Origin: CAVWCW01 sp963753615
GTDB lineage: Bacteria; Pseudomonadota; Gammaproteobacteria; Chromatiales; Chromatiaceae
DNA length: 64,000 nt
Direction of reading: 5' to 3'
Assembly: GCA_963753615.1 (NCBI GenBank)
Contig: CAVWCW010000002.1
Span: 62,001-126,000, forward strand
Below, piece after piece: positions 6,770 to 16,334 of this stretch. The translations under genes were made by a program, and so were the position numbers. The notes beneath the pieces were generated by a model. The model was given only the letters and a program-made list of their open reading frames with translations. It searched no databases and had not been told where the DNA came from. How positions within the stretch are numbered: position 1 is the stretch's first letter; every line of letters starts with the position of its first letter.

Positions 6770-9082
6770 TTGCTCACCCTAGCCCTCGCGGGTAATCCCA
6801 ACTGCGGCAAGACCGCCCTGTTCAACCGCCTCACCGGGGTGCGTCAGAGCACGGGCAATTGGCCCGGTGTCACCGTCGACCGCAAGGAGGGGCGCTTCGA
6901 CCTGCTGGGCCGCGACGCCGCGCTGGTGGACCTGCCCGGCATCTACTCCCTCGACGCCTCGTCGATCGACGAGCAGGTCACCCGCGACTATCTGCTCTCG
7001 GGCGAGGCGCGCCTGATCGTCAATGTGCTGGATGCCGCCAACCTGGAGCGCAACCTCTATTTCAGCGTCCAGTTGCTGGAGATGGGGGTGCCCCTGGTGG
7101 TGGCCCTGAACATGATGGACGTGGCCCGTCGCCGCGGCATCGAATTGGACGTGGACGCGCTGGCGGAGCAACTCGGCTGCCCGGTGGTGCCGGTGGTGGC
7201 GGTGAGCGGAGAAGGTCTGGCGGCCCTCAAGCAGGAGATCCAGGGGGTGCTGGACGGGGCCCACCGAGGCGGTTTCCAGATGACCCACGAGGACAGCGTG
7301 GAGCAGGCCATCACCGACCTGGAGCCCGCCGCTGGTGCGCGCCGCGGCTCCGATCAACAGCCGCTGGCTGGCACTCAAGCTGCTGGAGGGGGACCCGGCG
7401 GCGGTGGCCCTGGCCGGCGAAGAAGCCTTGCCCCGGGCCGCGCACTGGCGGCAGATGATCCAGGAGCGGGCGGGCGAGGAGCGCGGACCTGCACATCGCC
7501 GATGCCCGCTACGGCCACGCCCATGTCCTGGCCCAGCGGGTGATCCGCCACCAGGGTCGGCTCGGGCGCACCCTGAGTGACCGCATCGACGGCCTGGTGC
7601 TCGACCGCGTGTCTCGGCATCCCCCTGTTCCTGCTGGTGATGTACCTGATGTTCATGTTCACCATCAATATCGGGCGGGGCCTTCATCGATTTCTTCGAC
7701 AGCCTGGCCGGGGCCCTGCTGGTGGACGGGCCGGGCAGTTGGATGCGCGCTCGGGCTGGCCGGAGTGGCTGGTGGTGCCGCTGGCCGACGGCGTCGGCGG
7801 CGGCCTGCAGGTGGTGGCGACCTTTATCCCCATTATCACCTGCCTCTACCTGTTCCTGTCGGTGCTGGAGGACAGCGGTTACATGGCCCGGGCCGCCTTC
7901 GTCATGGATCGCTTCATGCGCAGCATCGGGTTGCCGGGCAAGGCCTTCGTGCCGATGATCGTCGGCTTCGGCTGCAACGTGCCGGCGGTAATGGCCACCC
8001 GCACCCTGGAGGACCCCCGCGAGCGCCGCCTCACGATGTTGATGAACCCGTTCATGTCCTGCGGCGCCCGGCTGCCGGTGTACGCCCTGTTCGCCGCCGC
8101 CTTCTTCCCCAGCCAGGGCCAGAACCTGGTGTTCGGGCTGTATCTGATCGGCATCACTGGTGGCGGTGCTCACCGGGCTGATCATGACCCGCACCCTGCT
8201 TGCCGGCGAGCAGCACCGGCTTCGTGATGGAGCTGCCGCCCTATCACCTGCCCACCGCCCGCGGCGTCGCCCTGCGCACCTGGGACCGCCTCAAGCTGTT
8301 CATCAGCGAGGCCGGGCGGGTGATCGTGCTGATGGTGTTGGCCCTGAACCTGCTCAACTCCATGGGCAGCGACGGCTCCTTCGGCAATCAGGACAGCGAG
8401 GCCTCCCTGCTCAGCGCGGTCGGCAAGACGGTGACCCCGGTGTTCGCCCCGCTGGGGCTGGACCAGGACAACTGGCCCGCCGCGGTCGGGATCTTCGCCG
8501 GAGTGTTGGCCAAGGAGGCCGTGGTGGGCACTCTCGATGCGCTCTACACCGCGGATGGCCCAGGAGCAGGCCGGTGCGGATGCGGCGCCTTCGGAGTTCG
8601 ATTTGGGCGAGGCATTGGCGGCGGCCGCCGCCAGCGTGCCGCGCAACCTGGCCGGGGTCGGGGCGCTGCTGCTGGATCCCCTGGGCGTGGGGGCGGCGGG
8701 CATCGAGTCGTCCGAGGCGGTAGTGGCCGCCCAGGCGGTCAATCCCGGGGTGTTCGGTGACCATGGCTGCCCGCTTCGACGGCGCGGTCGGCGCCTTTGC
8801 CTACCTGCTGTTCATCCTGCTCTACTTCCCCTGCGTGGCCACCATCGGCGCCATCGTGCGTGAGACCAGCCTGGCCTGGGCCGCCTTCGTCGCTGCCTGG
8901 ACCACCGGCGTCGCCTTCGCCGCCTCCACTGGCTTCTACCAGGCCGCCACCTTCGCCCGCCACCCGTTGAGCTCCGGCGCCTGGTTGCTTGGGCTCGCCT
9001 TGGCGCTGGGGTTGGTGATCGCCGGCCTGCGCTATCTGGGGCCGGCGCGAGGCCCCGGCCCGTCGCGGAGGCCCCGGCGTGA
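6770..9082 (+). pseudogene. feoB: Ferrous iron transporter FeoB, coding sequence broken by about ten single-base frameshifts
   Basis: Starts at TTG 6770 (GGAGG five bases upstream). The N-terminal G domain is intact: GNPNCGKT (G1), DLPG (G3), NMMD (G4). The transmembrane part is recognisable across frames: LGIPLFLLVMYLMF, then LEDSGYMARAAF and GFGCNVPAVMATRTL, and near the end AYLLFILLYFPCVATIG. The sensible frame changes near 7328, 7485, 7612, 7675, 7748, 8158, 8211, 8553, 8756 and 9045, most explained by one extra base. Joined, it is about 770 residues, the normal FeoB length, ending at a TGA (9080-9082) that overlaps the feoC start. No internal stop replaces sense codons and motifs are conserved, so sequencing error is at least as likely as gene decay. 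FeoB is the inner-membrane Fe2+ channel/GTPase. Confidence 0.85.
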
Positions 9083-9346
9083 TCCTGACCGATATCCGGC
9101 GATTACCTGGAGGACCGAGGCCAGGCCAGCCTGGGGGACATCGCGCTGCCACCTGGATGCCGACCCCGAAGCGGTGCGCGGGATGCTGGAGCATTGGATG
9201 CGCAAGGGCCGGGTGCGCCGCCACCTCGCCGGGGCCGCCTGCGGCGGCTGCAGCCAATGCGAGGGAACGCGCTGGAGGTCTATGAATGGCTCGACGGCGC
9301 CGGCAGTCGCCTGGAGTTGCAGCCGGTGAAAGCCTGTCGGCGCTGA
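9079..9346 (+). pseudogene. feoC: FeoC-like regulator, coding sequence broken by three frameshifts
   Basis: Begins at GTG 9079 (GTGA overlap with the inferred feoB stop). Reading across shifts near 9099, 9150 and 9264 gives ILTDIRDYLEDRGQASLGDI, then HLDADPEAVRGMLEHWMRKG, a CGGCSQC cysteine cluster, and YEWLDGAG near the end, stop 9344-9346. This is a winged-helix FeoC with the Fe-S-type cysteine motif, about 88 residues. Same indel pattern as feoB. The stop lies 6 bp from that of the convergent SPOR gene. Confidence 0.75.
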
Positions 9347-9352
9347 GCCGGT

Positions 9353-9946
9353 TCAGCCCCCCTGCTTGAGCGCGATGCTGTTGATACCGTTGCGCTTCAG
9401 GTTGGTGCGGGCCTGCTCGACCGCGGCGCGGCTGGGGTAGGGCCCGCTGCGTACCCGGTACACTCGCTTGCGGTCGCTGCCCTGGACCGACTGGATATCC
9501 GCCTCCACCCCGAGCAGGGCCAGGCTGGCGCGCAGGCGTTCGGCGTCCGCCCGCTGGCTGAAGGCGCCGGCCTGCAGCAGGTAGCTGTCCGCTGATGCGG
9601 GCGCTATGGCCTGGGGTTGCGCCGGGGCGGGCGCCGCAGGGATGGCGGGTGCCGGTCGCGGCTGCTCCTGGGGCACCACCAGCTCGGTCTCGGGGAGGAT
9701 GGTGTAGAAGTCGAAGCGCGGCGGTGGGGCCTTGGGGGCGGCCTGTTTTGCCGGGTGCGGGGCGGGTCTCTGTGACGGTAGCCCGGGTACCTGCTGGGTC
9801 TGCGCCGGGCCGCGTGGGCCGAGCTTGAGCCAGGCCAGGCCGCACGCGAACATCCCCAGCATCAGCCCGCTGGTGAACCAGATCCAGCAGGGCGTGCGCC
9901 GTTTGCCGGGCCGGGGCTCGGCGCGGCGTTTGTAGTCGGTGGCCAT
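9353..9946 (-). CDS. SPOR-domain cell division protein (FtsN-like)
   Basis: 197 residues: short basic cytoplasmic start, one membrane helix (about 20-42), a Pro/Ala-rich periplasmic linker, and a C-terminal SPOR domain (about 120-193) with the typical SYLLQAGAFSQRADAERLRA and VYRVRSGPY segments. SPOR domains bind denuded septal peptidoglycan. The order priA-argS-SPOR protein is conserved in gammaproteobacteria, where this gene is often called ftsN; it starts one base after the argS stop, so it is translationally linked. The essential FtsN N-terminal residues cannot be verified by eye. Confidence 0.85.
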   Translation of the reverse strand: MATDYKRRAEPRPGKRRTPCWIWFTSGLMLGMFACGLAWLKLGPRGPAQTQQVPGLPSQRPAPHPAKQAAPKAPPPRFDFYTILPETELVVPQEQPRPAPAIPAAPAPAQPQAIAPASADSYLLQAGAFSQRADAERLRASLALLGVEADIQSVQGSDRKRVYRVRSGPYPSRAAVEQARTNLKRNGINSIALKQGG

Positions 9947-9947
9947 G

Positions 9948-11706
9948 CTACATCCGCTCCGGTGCCGATACTCCGAGCAGGTTAAGGCCGTTCATCAGCA
10001 CCTGGCGGGTGGCCAGGATCAGCTTCAGGCGGGCGTCGCGCAGGGCGGCGTCGTCGACCAGGAACTGGTGCGCGTTGTAGTAGGTGTGCAGGCCGTTGGC
10101 CAACTCCCGCAGGTAGTGGGCGAGCAGGTGGGGCTCCTGGCCCAGGGCGGCCTGCTCCAACAGCTCCGGGTAGCGTCCCAGCTCGGTCAGCAGGGCCTGC
10201 TCGTGGCTCTCGGTGAGCCGCTCCAGGTTCTCGTCGCCGGGGGAGGGCTCCACCGGTAAGCCCTTGTCGGCGGCCTGGCGCAGCACGCTGCAGACCCGGG
10301 CGTGGGCGTACTGCACGTAGTACACCGGGTTGTCGCTGCTCTGGGATTTGGCCAGGTCCAGGTCGAAATCCAGGTGCTGTTCGCAGCGTGCGCATCACAT
10401 AGAAGAAACGGGCCGCATCGGTGCCCACCTCCTTGCGCAGGGAGCGCAGGGTGACGAAGGAGCCGGAGCGGGTCGACATCTGCACCTTCTCGCCGCCCCG
10501 GTAGAGGTTGGCGAACTGCACCAGCAGCACCTCCAGCTTGCCCGGGTCGTCCCCCAGGGCCTCCAGGGCCGCCTTGACCCGCGGCACATAGCCGTGGTGG
10601 TCGGCGCCCCAGACGTCGATCACCCGCTCGAAGCCGCGCTCCAGCTTGTCCATGTGGTAGGCGATGTCGGAGGCGAAATAGGTAGTCTGGCCGTTCTCGC
10701 GCTCCACCACCCGGTCCTTCTCGTCCCCGAAGGCGGTGGAGCGGAACCACAGCGCTCCCTCTTTCTCGTACACGTGGCCGGCCGAACGCAGGCGCTCCAG
10801 GGCTCGATTCACCGCCCCGCTCTCGGTCAGGGTGCGCTCCGAGTACCACTCGTCGTAACGTACGCCGAACAGCCCCAGGTCGTCGCGGATGTCGTCCAGG
10901 ATGGTATTCAGCGCCAGTTCGAACACCAGGCGGTAGCGGTTGTCCCCCAGCAAATGCTTGGCGCGGGCGATGATCCCGTCGATATGGGACTCCTTGTCGC
11001 CCTCTGGGGCATCGATTGGCACCCCGGAAAACACCGCTTCGGCATCGAACCGGTAGGCGTCGCCGTGTTCCCGGTGCAGGCTAGCCGCGATGTCGAGCAC
11101 GTAATCGCCCTGGTAGCCGTTGGACGGGAAGGGCAAGTCTTCGCCGCACAGCTCCAGATAGCGCAGCCACACACTGGTACCCAGGATGTCCATCTGACGG
11201 CCGGCGTCGTTGACGTAGTATTCCCGGTGCACGGCGAAACCGACCGCTTCGAGCAGGTCCGCCACAACCGCCCCGTAGGCCGCGCCTCTCCCGTGGCCTA
11301 CGTGCAGGGGGCCGGTCGGATTGGCGGAGACGAACTCCACCTGCACCCGCTTGCCCCGGCCCAGGTCGCTGCGCCCGAAGCGGTGGCCCTGCTCCAGGAT
11401 CTGCGGCACCACCAGGTACTGCGCCTGGGGGGCGAGGCGGAAATTGATGAAGCCGGGCCCGGCGATCCCCACCCCCGCAATCAGCGCCGAGGCGGGCAGG
11501 TTGGCGACGATGTCCTGGGCCAACTCCCGGGGCTTGCGGCGGGCGATGCGCGCCATCACCATGGCGATATTGCAGGCGAAGTCCCCGTGCTCCGGGTTCT
11601 TGGTGCGGTCGATCAGCGGCTCCGGCAAGTCAGCGGCCGGGATCGTGCCCGCGGCGGCCAACTGTTCGAGGGCCTGGGTGACCAACTGCTGGATCTGGCG
11701 TTTCAT
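9948..11706 (-). CDS. argS: Arginyl-tRNA synthetase (one apparent frameshift)
   Basis: Class I synthetase charging tRNA-Arg. The HIGH-type motif is in SANPTGPLHVGHGRG and the KMSK equivalent is KVQMSTRSGSF. The frame is open from ATG 11706 to about 10390, then the correct reading (CEQHLDFDLDLAKSQSSDNP, YYVQYAHARVCSV) moves to another frame and ends at 9948. The total of about 585 residues is the normal ArgS length. Deleting one base in GCGCACGCTGC near 10389 restores VMRRCEQHLDF. Because argS is essential and usually single-copy, a sequence error is the preferred explanation. Between priA and the SPOR gene in a minus-strand run. Confidence 0.93.
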
Positions 11707-11811
11707 GCACGGGCTCCGGCTCGGGACGGCTAAACCCCTTAGGATATCAGCAGTTCGCTATATCCGGATAGACTCTAGAGTAAACACGCCTTCATTACTC
11801 AGCGCCCGCTT

Positions 11812-11872
11812 CTCACCCCTCACCCCTCACCCCTCAGTCCTCAGTCCTCAGTCCTCAGTCCTCAGTCCTCAG
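11812..11872. repeat. Heptanucleotide tandem repeat: (CTCACCC)3 (CTCAGTC)5 plus CTCAG
   Basis: Eight consecutive 7-bp units of two related types begin at 11812 and run to within 5 bp of the priA stop codon, in the 171-bp priA-argS gap. This is a short tandemly repeated repetitive (STRR-type) sequence. It is non-coding; copy number is expected to vary between strains by slippage. Confidence 0.9.
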
Positions 11873-11877
11873 AGTGG

Positions 11878-14085
11878 TTAGTACATGTCCTGCGGATCCA
11901 CATCCAGCGACCAGCGCACGCGGCGCGCCTCCGGCAGCTGCGCCAGGCGGTCCACCCAAGTCCCCAGCAAACGCTGCAACGGCTCTCGGGTTGGGGCCTG
12001 CAGCAGCAGTTGGTAACGGGTACGGCCGGCGCGCTTTTCCATAGGCGCCGGCACCGGGCCGAGCAGTTCGAGCTGCGGTACGGCCTGCTCCTGGGCGGCG
12101 CTCAGCGCGGCTTGGAGGAAGGCCGGTGGCGCGGCGGCGTCCTGGGCCTCGGCGCGCAGCAGGGCCTGGTGGCTGAACGGCGGCAGCTGGGCCTCTTGGC
12201 GCTCGGCAAGCGCGGCCTCGGCGAAGGCGGGATAGCCTTGGCGCAGGAGCAACTGCAGCAGAGGGTGACCGGGGTGACGGGTCTGAATCAGCACCCGGCC
12301 CGGCTTCTCGGCCCGGCCGGCGCGCCCGGATACCTGGACGATCAACTGGGCCATGCGCTCGCTGGCCCGGTAATCGACGCTAAACAGCCCCTGGTCGATA
12401 TCCAGGATCCCGACCAGGGTAACGTCCGGGAAGTGGTGCCCCTTGGCCAGCATCTGGGTGCCCAGCAGCAATCGGTGGCGACCGTCGCGGATCTCCCGCA
12501 GCAGCCTTTCCAGGGCCCCCTTGCGGCGGGTGCTGTCGCGGTCGATCCGCGCGATGCCCTGGTCGCCGAAGCGGGACTGAAGGAACTCCTCCACCCGCTC
12601 GGTGCCCTGTCCCAGGGGCTGCAAACGGTGGTCGCCGCATTCCGGGCAGGCCTGCGGCAGGGGCCGGTTATGGCCGCAGTGATGGCACCACAGGCGCTGG
12701 TCTGAACGGTGCAGGGTCATGTGGGCGTCGCAACTCCGGCAGTCGGAGACCCAGCCGCAGCCGTCGCAAATCAGCACCGGAGCGTAGCCTCGGCGGTTGA
12801 GAAACAGCAGTACCTGATTGCCTGCCTCCAACTCCTGTTTGATTGCCTCGATCAGAGCCGGGGACAGCCCGGCGCTGGGGCGCACCCGGCGCAGGTCCAG
12901 CAGCTCGACGCGGGGTTTGGCGGCGCCGCCGGCGCGCTGCGGCAGGCTAAGGTGCCGATAGCGCCCGGACCGGGCGTTGCGCAGGCTCTCCAGGGACGGG
13001 GTGGCCGAGCCCAGCACCAGTCGGCAGCCCCGGCGCTGGGCCCGGATCACCGCCAGGTCACGGGCCGAGTAACGGAAGCCCTCGGTCTGTTTGAACGAGA
13101 GGTCGTGCTCCTCGTCGACGATGACCAGCCCCAGGTCCGGCAACGGGGTGAACACCGCCGAGCGGGTACCCACCAGCACCCGGCTGCGGCCGCTAGCCGC
13201 GTCCAGCCAGGCGCGTTCGCGCTCGCCCTCGGAAAGACCGGAGTGGAACAGGGCGATGGGCAGCCCCAGGCGACGGCGGATGCGCCGCAACAATTGCGGG
13301 GTGAGGCCGATCTCGGGCACCAGGATGAGCACCTGTCGTCCAGCAGCCAGGGTGGACTCGGCCAGGGCCAGGTAGACCTCGGTCTTGCCGCTGCCGGTGA
13401 CCCCGTCCAGCAAAACCGGCAGAAAGCCGTCGCCGCCGCCCAGCATCTGCGCCAAGGCCTCGCGTTGGGCGGGGTTGAGATCGGGCCCGGCGGCCGGCTG
13501 CGGCGGGGTGGTGGGCTGCGGCACCAGCTGCACCGGCTCGGCCCAGCCCTTGTCGCGCAGGCTGCGCAGTACCCCGGCGCAGTCGCCGCAGCGCAGCCCC
13601 AGCTCGCTCCGGCTCAGCCCCGCGGGCTGGGTGCCGAGTTCGGCCAGCAGCCGGGCCTGGCGCGGGGCCCGCCCCAACAGTCCGGGGTCGACTGCCGACC
13701 CGGCGGCGGTCAGGCGCCAGCCCGGCTCGCCTGGGGCCGAGGGCGCTGCCCCCTGACGCAGCCGTCCGGGCAGGGCGCCAAAGATCACCTCCCCGATCGG
13801 GTGGCGGTAGTAGCCCGCTGCCCAGCGCAGCAGTTCGAGGTCGGCGGCCGGCAGCAGGGGCTCGGTGTCCAGCAGTTCCAAGGCCGGTTTGATACGCTCC
13901 GGCGGGAAATCCGAGGCCTCGCTCAGCTCCAGCAGCAGGCCGCAGCGGCGGCTGCGGCCAAAGGGTACCCGCAGCCGCATCCCCGGTTTCAGGGCGCTGG
14001 TGTCGACCCCCGGGGGCGCCCAATAGTCGAACGCTCGGTACAGGGGAGCGGCAATTGCCAGGCGCAAAACGGGGTCGGAGGACAT
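11878..14085 (-). CDS. priA: Primosomal protein N' (replication restart helicase PriA)
   Basis: 735 residues, normal PriA length. N-terminal DNA-binding domain (APLYRAFDYWAPPG), Walker A DGVTGSGKTEVYL, DEEHD (helicase motif II), SATPSLES (motif III), then eight cysteines in CxxC pairs (CDGCGW, CRSCDAH, CHHCGH, CPECGDH) for two zinc ions. The C-terminal helicase lobe has LLGTQMLAKGHHFPD and VSGRAGRAEKPGRV. PriA reloads the replisome at collapsed forks. The ATG at 14085 is used. DnaA-box-like 9-mers lie about 110-150 bp upstream. The antisense 503-codon open frame over this gene is a high-GC shadow. Confidence 0.96.
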   Translation of the reverse strand: MSSDPVLRLAIAAPLYRAFDYWAPPGVDTSALKPGMRLRVPFGRSRRCGLLLELSEASDFPPERIKPALELLDTEPLLPAADLELLRWAAGYYRHPIGEVIFGALPGRLRQGAAPSAPGEPGWRLTAAGSAVDPGLLGRAPRQARLLAELGTQPAGLSRSELGLRCGDCAGVLRSLRDKGWAEPVQLVPQPTTPPQPAAGPDLNPAQREALAQMLGGGDGFLPVLLDGVTGSGKTEVYLALAESTLAAGRQVLILVPEIGLTPQLLRRIRRRLGLPIALFHSGLSEGERERAWLDAASGRSRVLVGTRSAVFTPLPDLGLVIVDEEHDLSFKQTEGFRYSARDLAVIRAQRRGCRLVLGSATPSLESLRNARSGRYRHLSLPQRAGGAAKPRVELLDLRRVRPSAGLSPALIEAIKQELEAGNQVLLFLNRRGYAPVLICDGCGWVSDCRSCDAHMTLHRSDQRLWCHHCGHNRPLPQACPECGDHRLQPLGQGTERVEEFLQSRFGDQGIARIDRDSTRRKGALERLLREIRDGRHRLLLGTQMLAKGHHFPDVTLVGILDIDQGLFSVDYRASERMAQLIVQVSGRAGRAEKPGRVLIQTRHPGHPLLQLLLRQGYPAFAEAALAERQEAQLPPFSHQALLRAEAQDAAAPPAFLQAALSAAQEQAVPQLELLGPVPAPMEKRAGRTRYQLLLQAPTREPLQRLLGTWVDRLAQLPEARRVRWSLDVDPQDMY

Positions 14086-14488
14086 GCGCGGATTCTACCC
14101 CGGAACCCGAATCTGCGGGGCTCGCAGTTAGCGGTGGACATTCACCGGAATTCTCCCGCAATTGGGCTAAGCCACGGTCTCGATGGGGCTTTTTGGTTTG
14201 TCCACAAAACCTGTGGATAACTTTGTGGGCAAAACCTGAGTGTCTGCCCCCAGCTGTTGCGTATGTAGGGCTTCGGTTGCATTGTCCAAAAATTGGTCGC
14301 TTTGTTAAACTAAATAAAAATCAGGTAGATAAGAGTATTCGCGCGAAATTTTCAGCGGCCGCCGACGTAATCCCCTACGCACTTTGCGGGATCGCCGTGC
14401 GGTGTGTATAAACGCCTCGATTTAAGCACTTTTGGCTATTGCATCAGGCTGGGTTTTGCGTTATGAGCAGCGGACAAAGAGGAGGATC
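14086..14488. other. Divergent intergenic region priA / fructosamine-kinase-like gene
   Basis: 403 bp without a gene. It carries the DnaA-box cluster, then an AT-rich part with a weak sigma-70-like pair on the plus strand (TTGTCC at 14282-14287 and TAAACT at 14306-14311, 18-bp spacing). AGGAGGATC immediately precedes the downstream start codon. Confidence 0.5.
14198..14232. promoter_or_regulatory. Cluster of DnaA-box-like 9-mers upstream of priA
   Basis: TGTGGATAA at 14212-14220 is a perfect DnaA box (complement TTATCCACA). TTGTCCACA at 14198-14206 (8 of 9) and TGTGGGCAA at 14224-14232 (7 of 9) flank it. Three sites in 35 bp, followed by an AT-rich stretch to about 14345, could bind DnaA and regulate priA or the opposite gene. 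Binding is predicted only. Confidence 0.45.
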
Positions 14489-15370
14489 ATGACCGACTGG
14501 AATCAAATCGCCCGGCGCATCGCCGAGGCCAGCGGAGAGCCGTTTGACCCGCTGCCGCCGCGCAATATCGGCGGCGGCTGTATCAACGCGGCGGTGCGCC
14601 TGAGCGACGGCCGGCGCAGCTACTTCGTCAAGACGAACGCGGCGTCACGACTGGAGATGTTCGAGGCCGAGGAGGCGGGGTTACAGGCCCTCGCCGACAG
14701 CGGAGCGATTCGGGTGCCGCGGCCGGTCGCTTCCGGTGTTGCCGGCAGCCAGGCTTGGCTGGCCATGGAATACATCGAGCCCGGCGGCGGCAAACGGGGC
14801 GCCGCTGCGGCAGCCGGCCGGCAACTGGCGGCCCTGCACCGCTGCCTGGGCGAGCGCTTCGGTTGGTATCGCCACAACACCATCGGCTCCACCCACCAGC
14901 CCAACGCCGAGCGCGATGACTGGCCGTCGTTCTGGCGCGAGCAGCGGCTGGGATTCCAATTGGAACTGGGGGCAAGCAACGGCTACGGCGGGGCCCTGCA
15001 GCGCCGGGGGGAGCGCTTGATCGAGCGGCTGCCGGCCCTGCTGGAGCACGCGCCGGCGCCCTCGCTATTGCACGGCGATCTGTGGAGCGGAAATCTGTCC
15101 TACGACGCCAAGGGCAACCCGGTGATCTTCGATCCCGCCGTCTACTACGGCGACCGCGAAGCGGATCTGGCCATGACCGAGCTGTTCGGCGGTTTCGGCG
15201 CCGATTTTTACGCCGCCTATCGCGAGGCCTGGCCCCTGGATCCAGATTACGGGGTGCGCAAGACCCTCTACAATCTCTACCATATCCTCAACCACATGAA
15301 TATGTTCGGCGGCGGCTACCATGGTCAAGCCCAAGGCATGATCGATCGGCTGCTTGCGGAGGTCGGGTAG
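14489..15370 (+). CDS. Fructosamine-3-kinase / ketosamine-3-kinase family protein
   Basis: 293 residues starting at the ATG behind a strong AGGAGG. It has the aminoglycoside-kinase-like fold signatures of the family: SYFVKTNA (ATP-binding lysine), MEYIEPGG hinge, catalytic LLHGDLWSGN and metal-binding FDPAVYYGDREADLAM. Family members phosphorylate sugar-amine adducts so that they fall off proteins (deglycation); the bacterial substrate is usually not known. Single-gene unit. Confidence 0.9.
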   Translation: MTDWNQIARRIAEASGEPFDPLPPRNIGGGCINAAVRLSDGRRSYFVKTNAASRLEMFEAEEAGLQALADSGAIRVPRPVASGVAGSQAWLAMEYIEPGGGKRGAAAAAGRQLAALHRCLGERFGWYRHNTIGSTHQPNAERDDWPSFWREQRLGFQLELGASNGYGGALQRRGERLIERLPALLEHAPAPSLLHGDLWSGNLSYDAKGNPVIFDPAVYYGDREADLAMTELFGGFGADFYAAYREAWPLDPDYGVRKTLYNLYHILNHMNMFGGGYHGQAQGMIDRLLAEVG

Positions 15371-15702
15371 AGGTTGAGGCTGGGGCAGCGAGGCTCACTT
15401 TCACCATACGGATTATTGTTTGAAGCAACGATTCCGCTTCCGATCTGTTGCGGGCCTTGACGGCTGACTTCCCCAGGGTCGGAGAATCCGTGGTTGGAAT
15501 GCTGTTGAAACGGCGATGGCCGAGGGACGAAGGACGACGGGCATTGGTAGCGGCCGGAGCGGCCACTCGGTGTAGCCGGTACACTTGAATCTCGATTGCG
15601 TTCCCGTTTCGATCTCGGGGGAAAAAGGGAATACCCTCCGCTGCGTTACATGCGCTAATTTATTTGCCGGAAACACTATTTTTTCATAGGAAACCATTAA
15701 TC
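15371..15702. other. Gene-free stretch
   Basis: No supported gene, repeat or terminator. It marks a drop in GC content leading into the accessory-looking secreted-protein genes at 15.7-18.1 kb. Confidence 0.4.
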
Positions 15703-16287
15703 ATGAAAACACGAGTACTGCGTACTGTACTTATCCATTGTACATTGGTGCTATCGATTATGCTGGGTAATGCGAAGGCTGCAGAGTCAGCCGCGCCTAT
15801 GATTACTTATGATCGGATAGTTGTGGAATTGGCAGACCAGGATCCGACGCCTTTAATAAGAATCTATCCCAGCGGGCTTGCGATCGTGCATATCCCTAGC
15901 TATATGAAACGAGCGGGCCTCTATGAAGTCCAAATCAGCCCCGAGGAGTTGCAAGAACTGATCAAAACAATGCGTTTGGCTAGCCTGCCCTCGTTCGATG
16001 CTGCGAGCACCAGGGCGACTCGAGCTCAGTTGCAGGCTGAAAATGCCAGGAGCGGCTTTCTGACCGAAGTCTCCGATGATGAAATTACCGTCATCGAACT
16101 AGAGTTGCCGAGCAACCAGGTCGATAAGGCGCCAGATGCGGGTTCCACGTTGATCACTCGCTCGGAGTTCCGTTGGGAAAATCTGCAATTCGATGCCAAG
16201 CAGTTCGATATTCCCGCTCTGCGGGCCGCTGCTGAAGCAGAACGACGCATGCTCCGATTGGTGGACGAAATAGTGCCAAGCCTGTAA
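15703..16287 (+). CDS. Secreted protein of unknown function
   Basis: 194 residues. The ATG at 15703 starts a clear signal peptide (MKTRVLRTVLIHCTLVLSIM, cleavage after AKA around residue 27); an upstream in-frame start would spoil it. The mature part has beta-rich segments (ITYDRIVVELADQDPTPLIR, YPSGLAIVHIP) and a helical C-terminus. I do not recognise a family. Lower GC than neighbours. It ends 48 bp before the secreted metalloprotease gene in the same direction, so it could be its partner or inhibitor, but nothing in the sequence proves this. Confidence 0.7.
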   Translation: MKTRVLRTVLIHCTLVLSIMLGNAKAAESAAPMITYDRIVVELADQDPTPLIRIYPSGLAIVHIPSYMKRAGLYEVQISPEELQELIKTMRLASLPSFDAASTRATRAQLQAENARSGFLTEVSDDEITVIELELPSNQVDKAPDAGSTLITRSEFRWENLQFDAKQFDIPALRAAAEAERRMLRLVDEIVPSL

Positions 16288-16334
16288 TGGTACAGCTCTC
16301 CAGAAAACATGCCACTTGCCTTAAAGGACTAACT

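Noticed and set aside
10330..11733. 467-codon open frame antisense to argS
   Set aside because: Opposite the conserved ArgS coding sequence, no ribosome site or domain; shadow.
11812..11872. CRISPR-like array
   Set aside because: Units are 7 bp and contiguous without spacers; a simple tandem repeat.
12709..14220. 503-codon open frame antisense to priA
   Set aside because: Gln/Gly/Ala-rich text without domains, exactly opposite a full-length PriA; typical high-GC antisense shadow.
14198..14345. Chromosomal replication origin
   Set aside because: DnaA boxes and AT-rich DNA are present but only three boxes, and none of dnaA, dnaN, mnmG or parAB is nearby.
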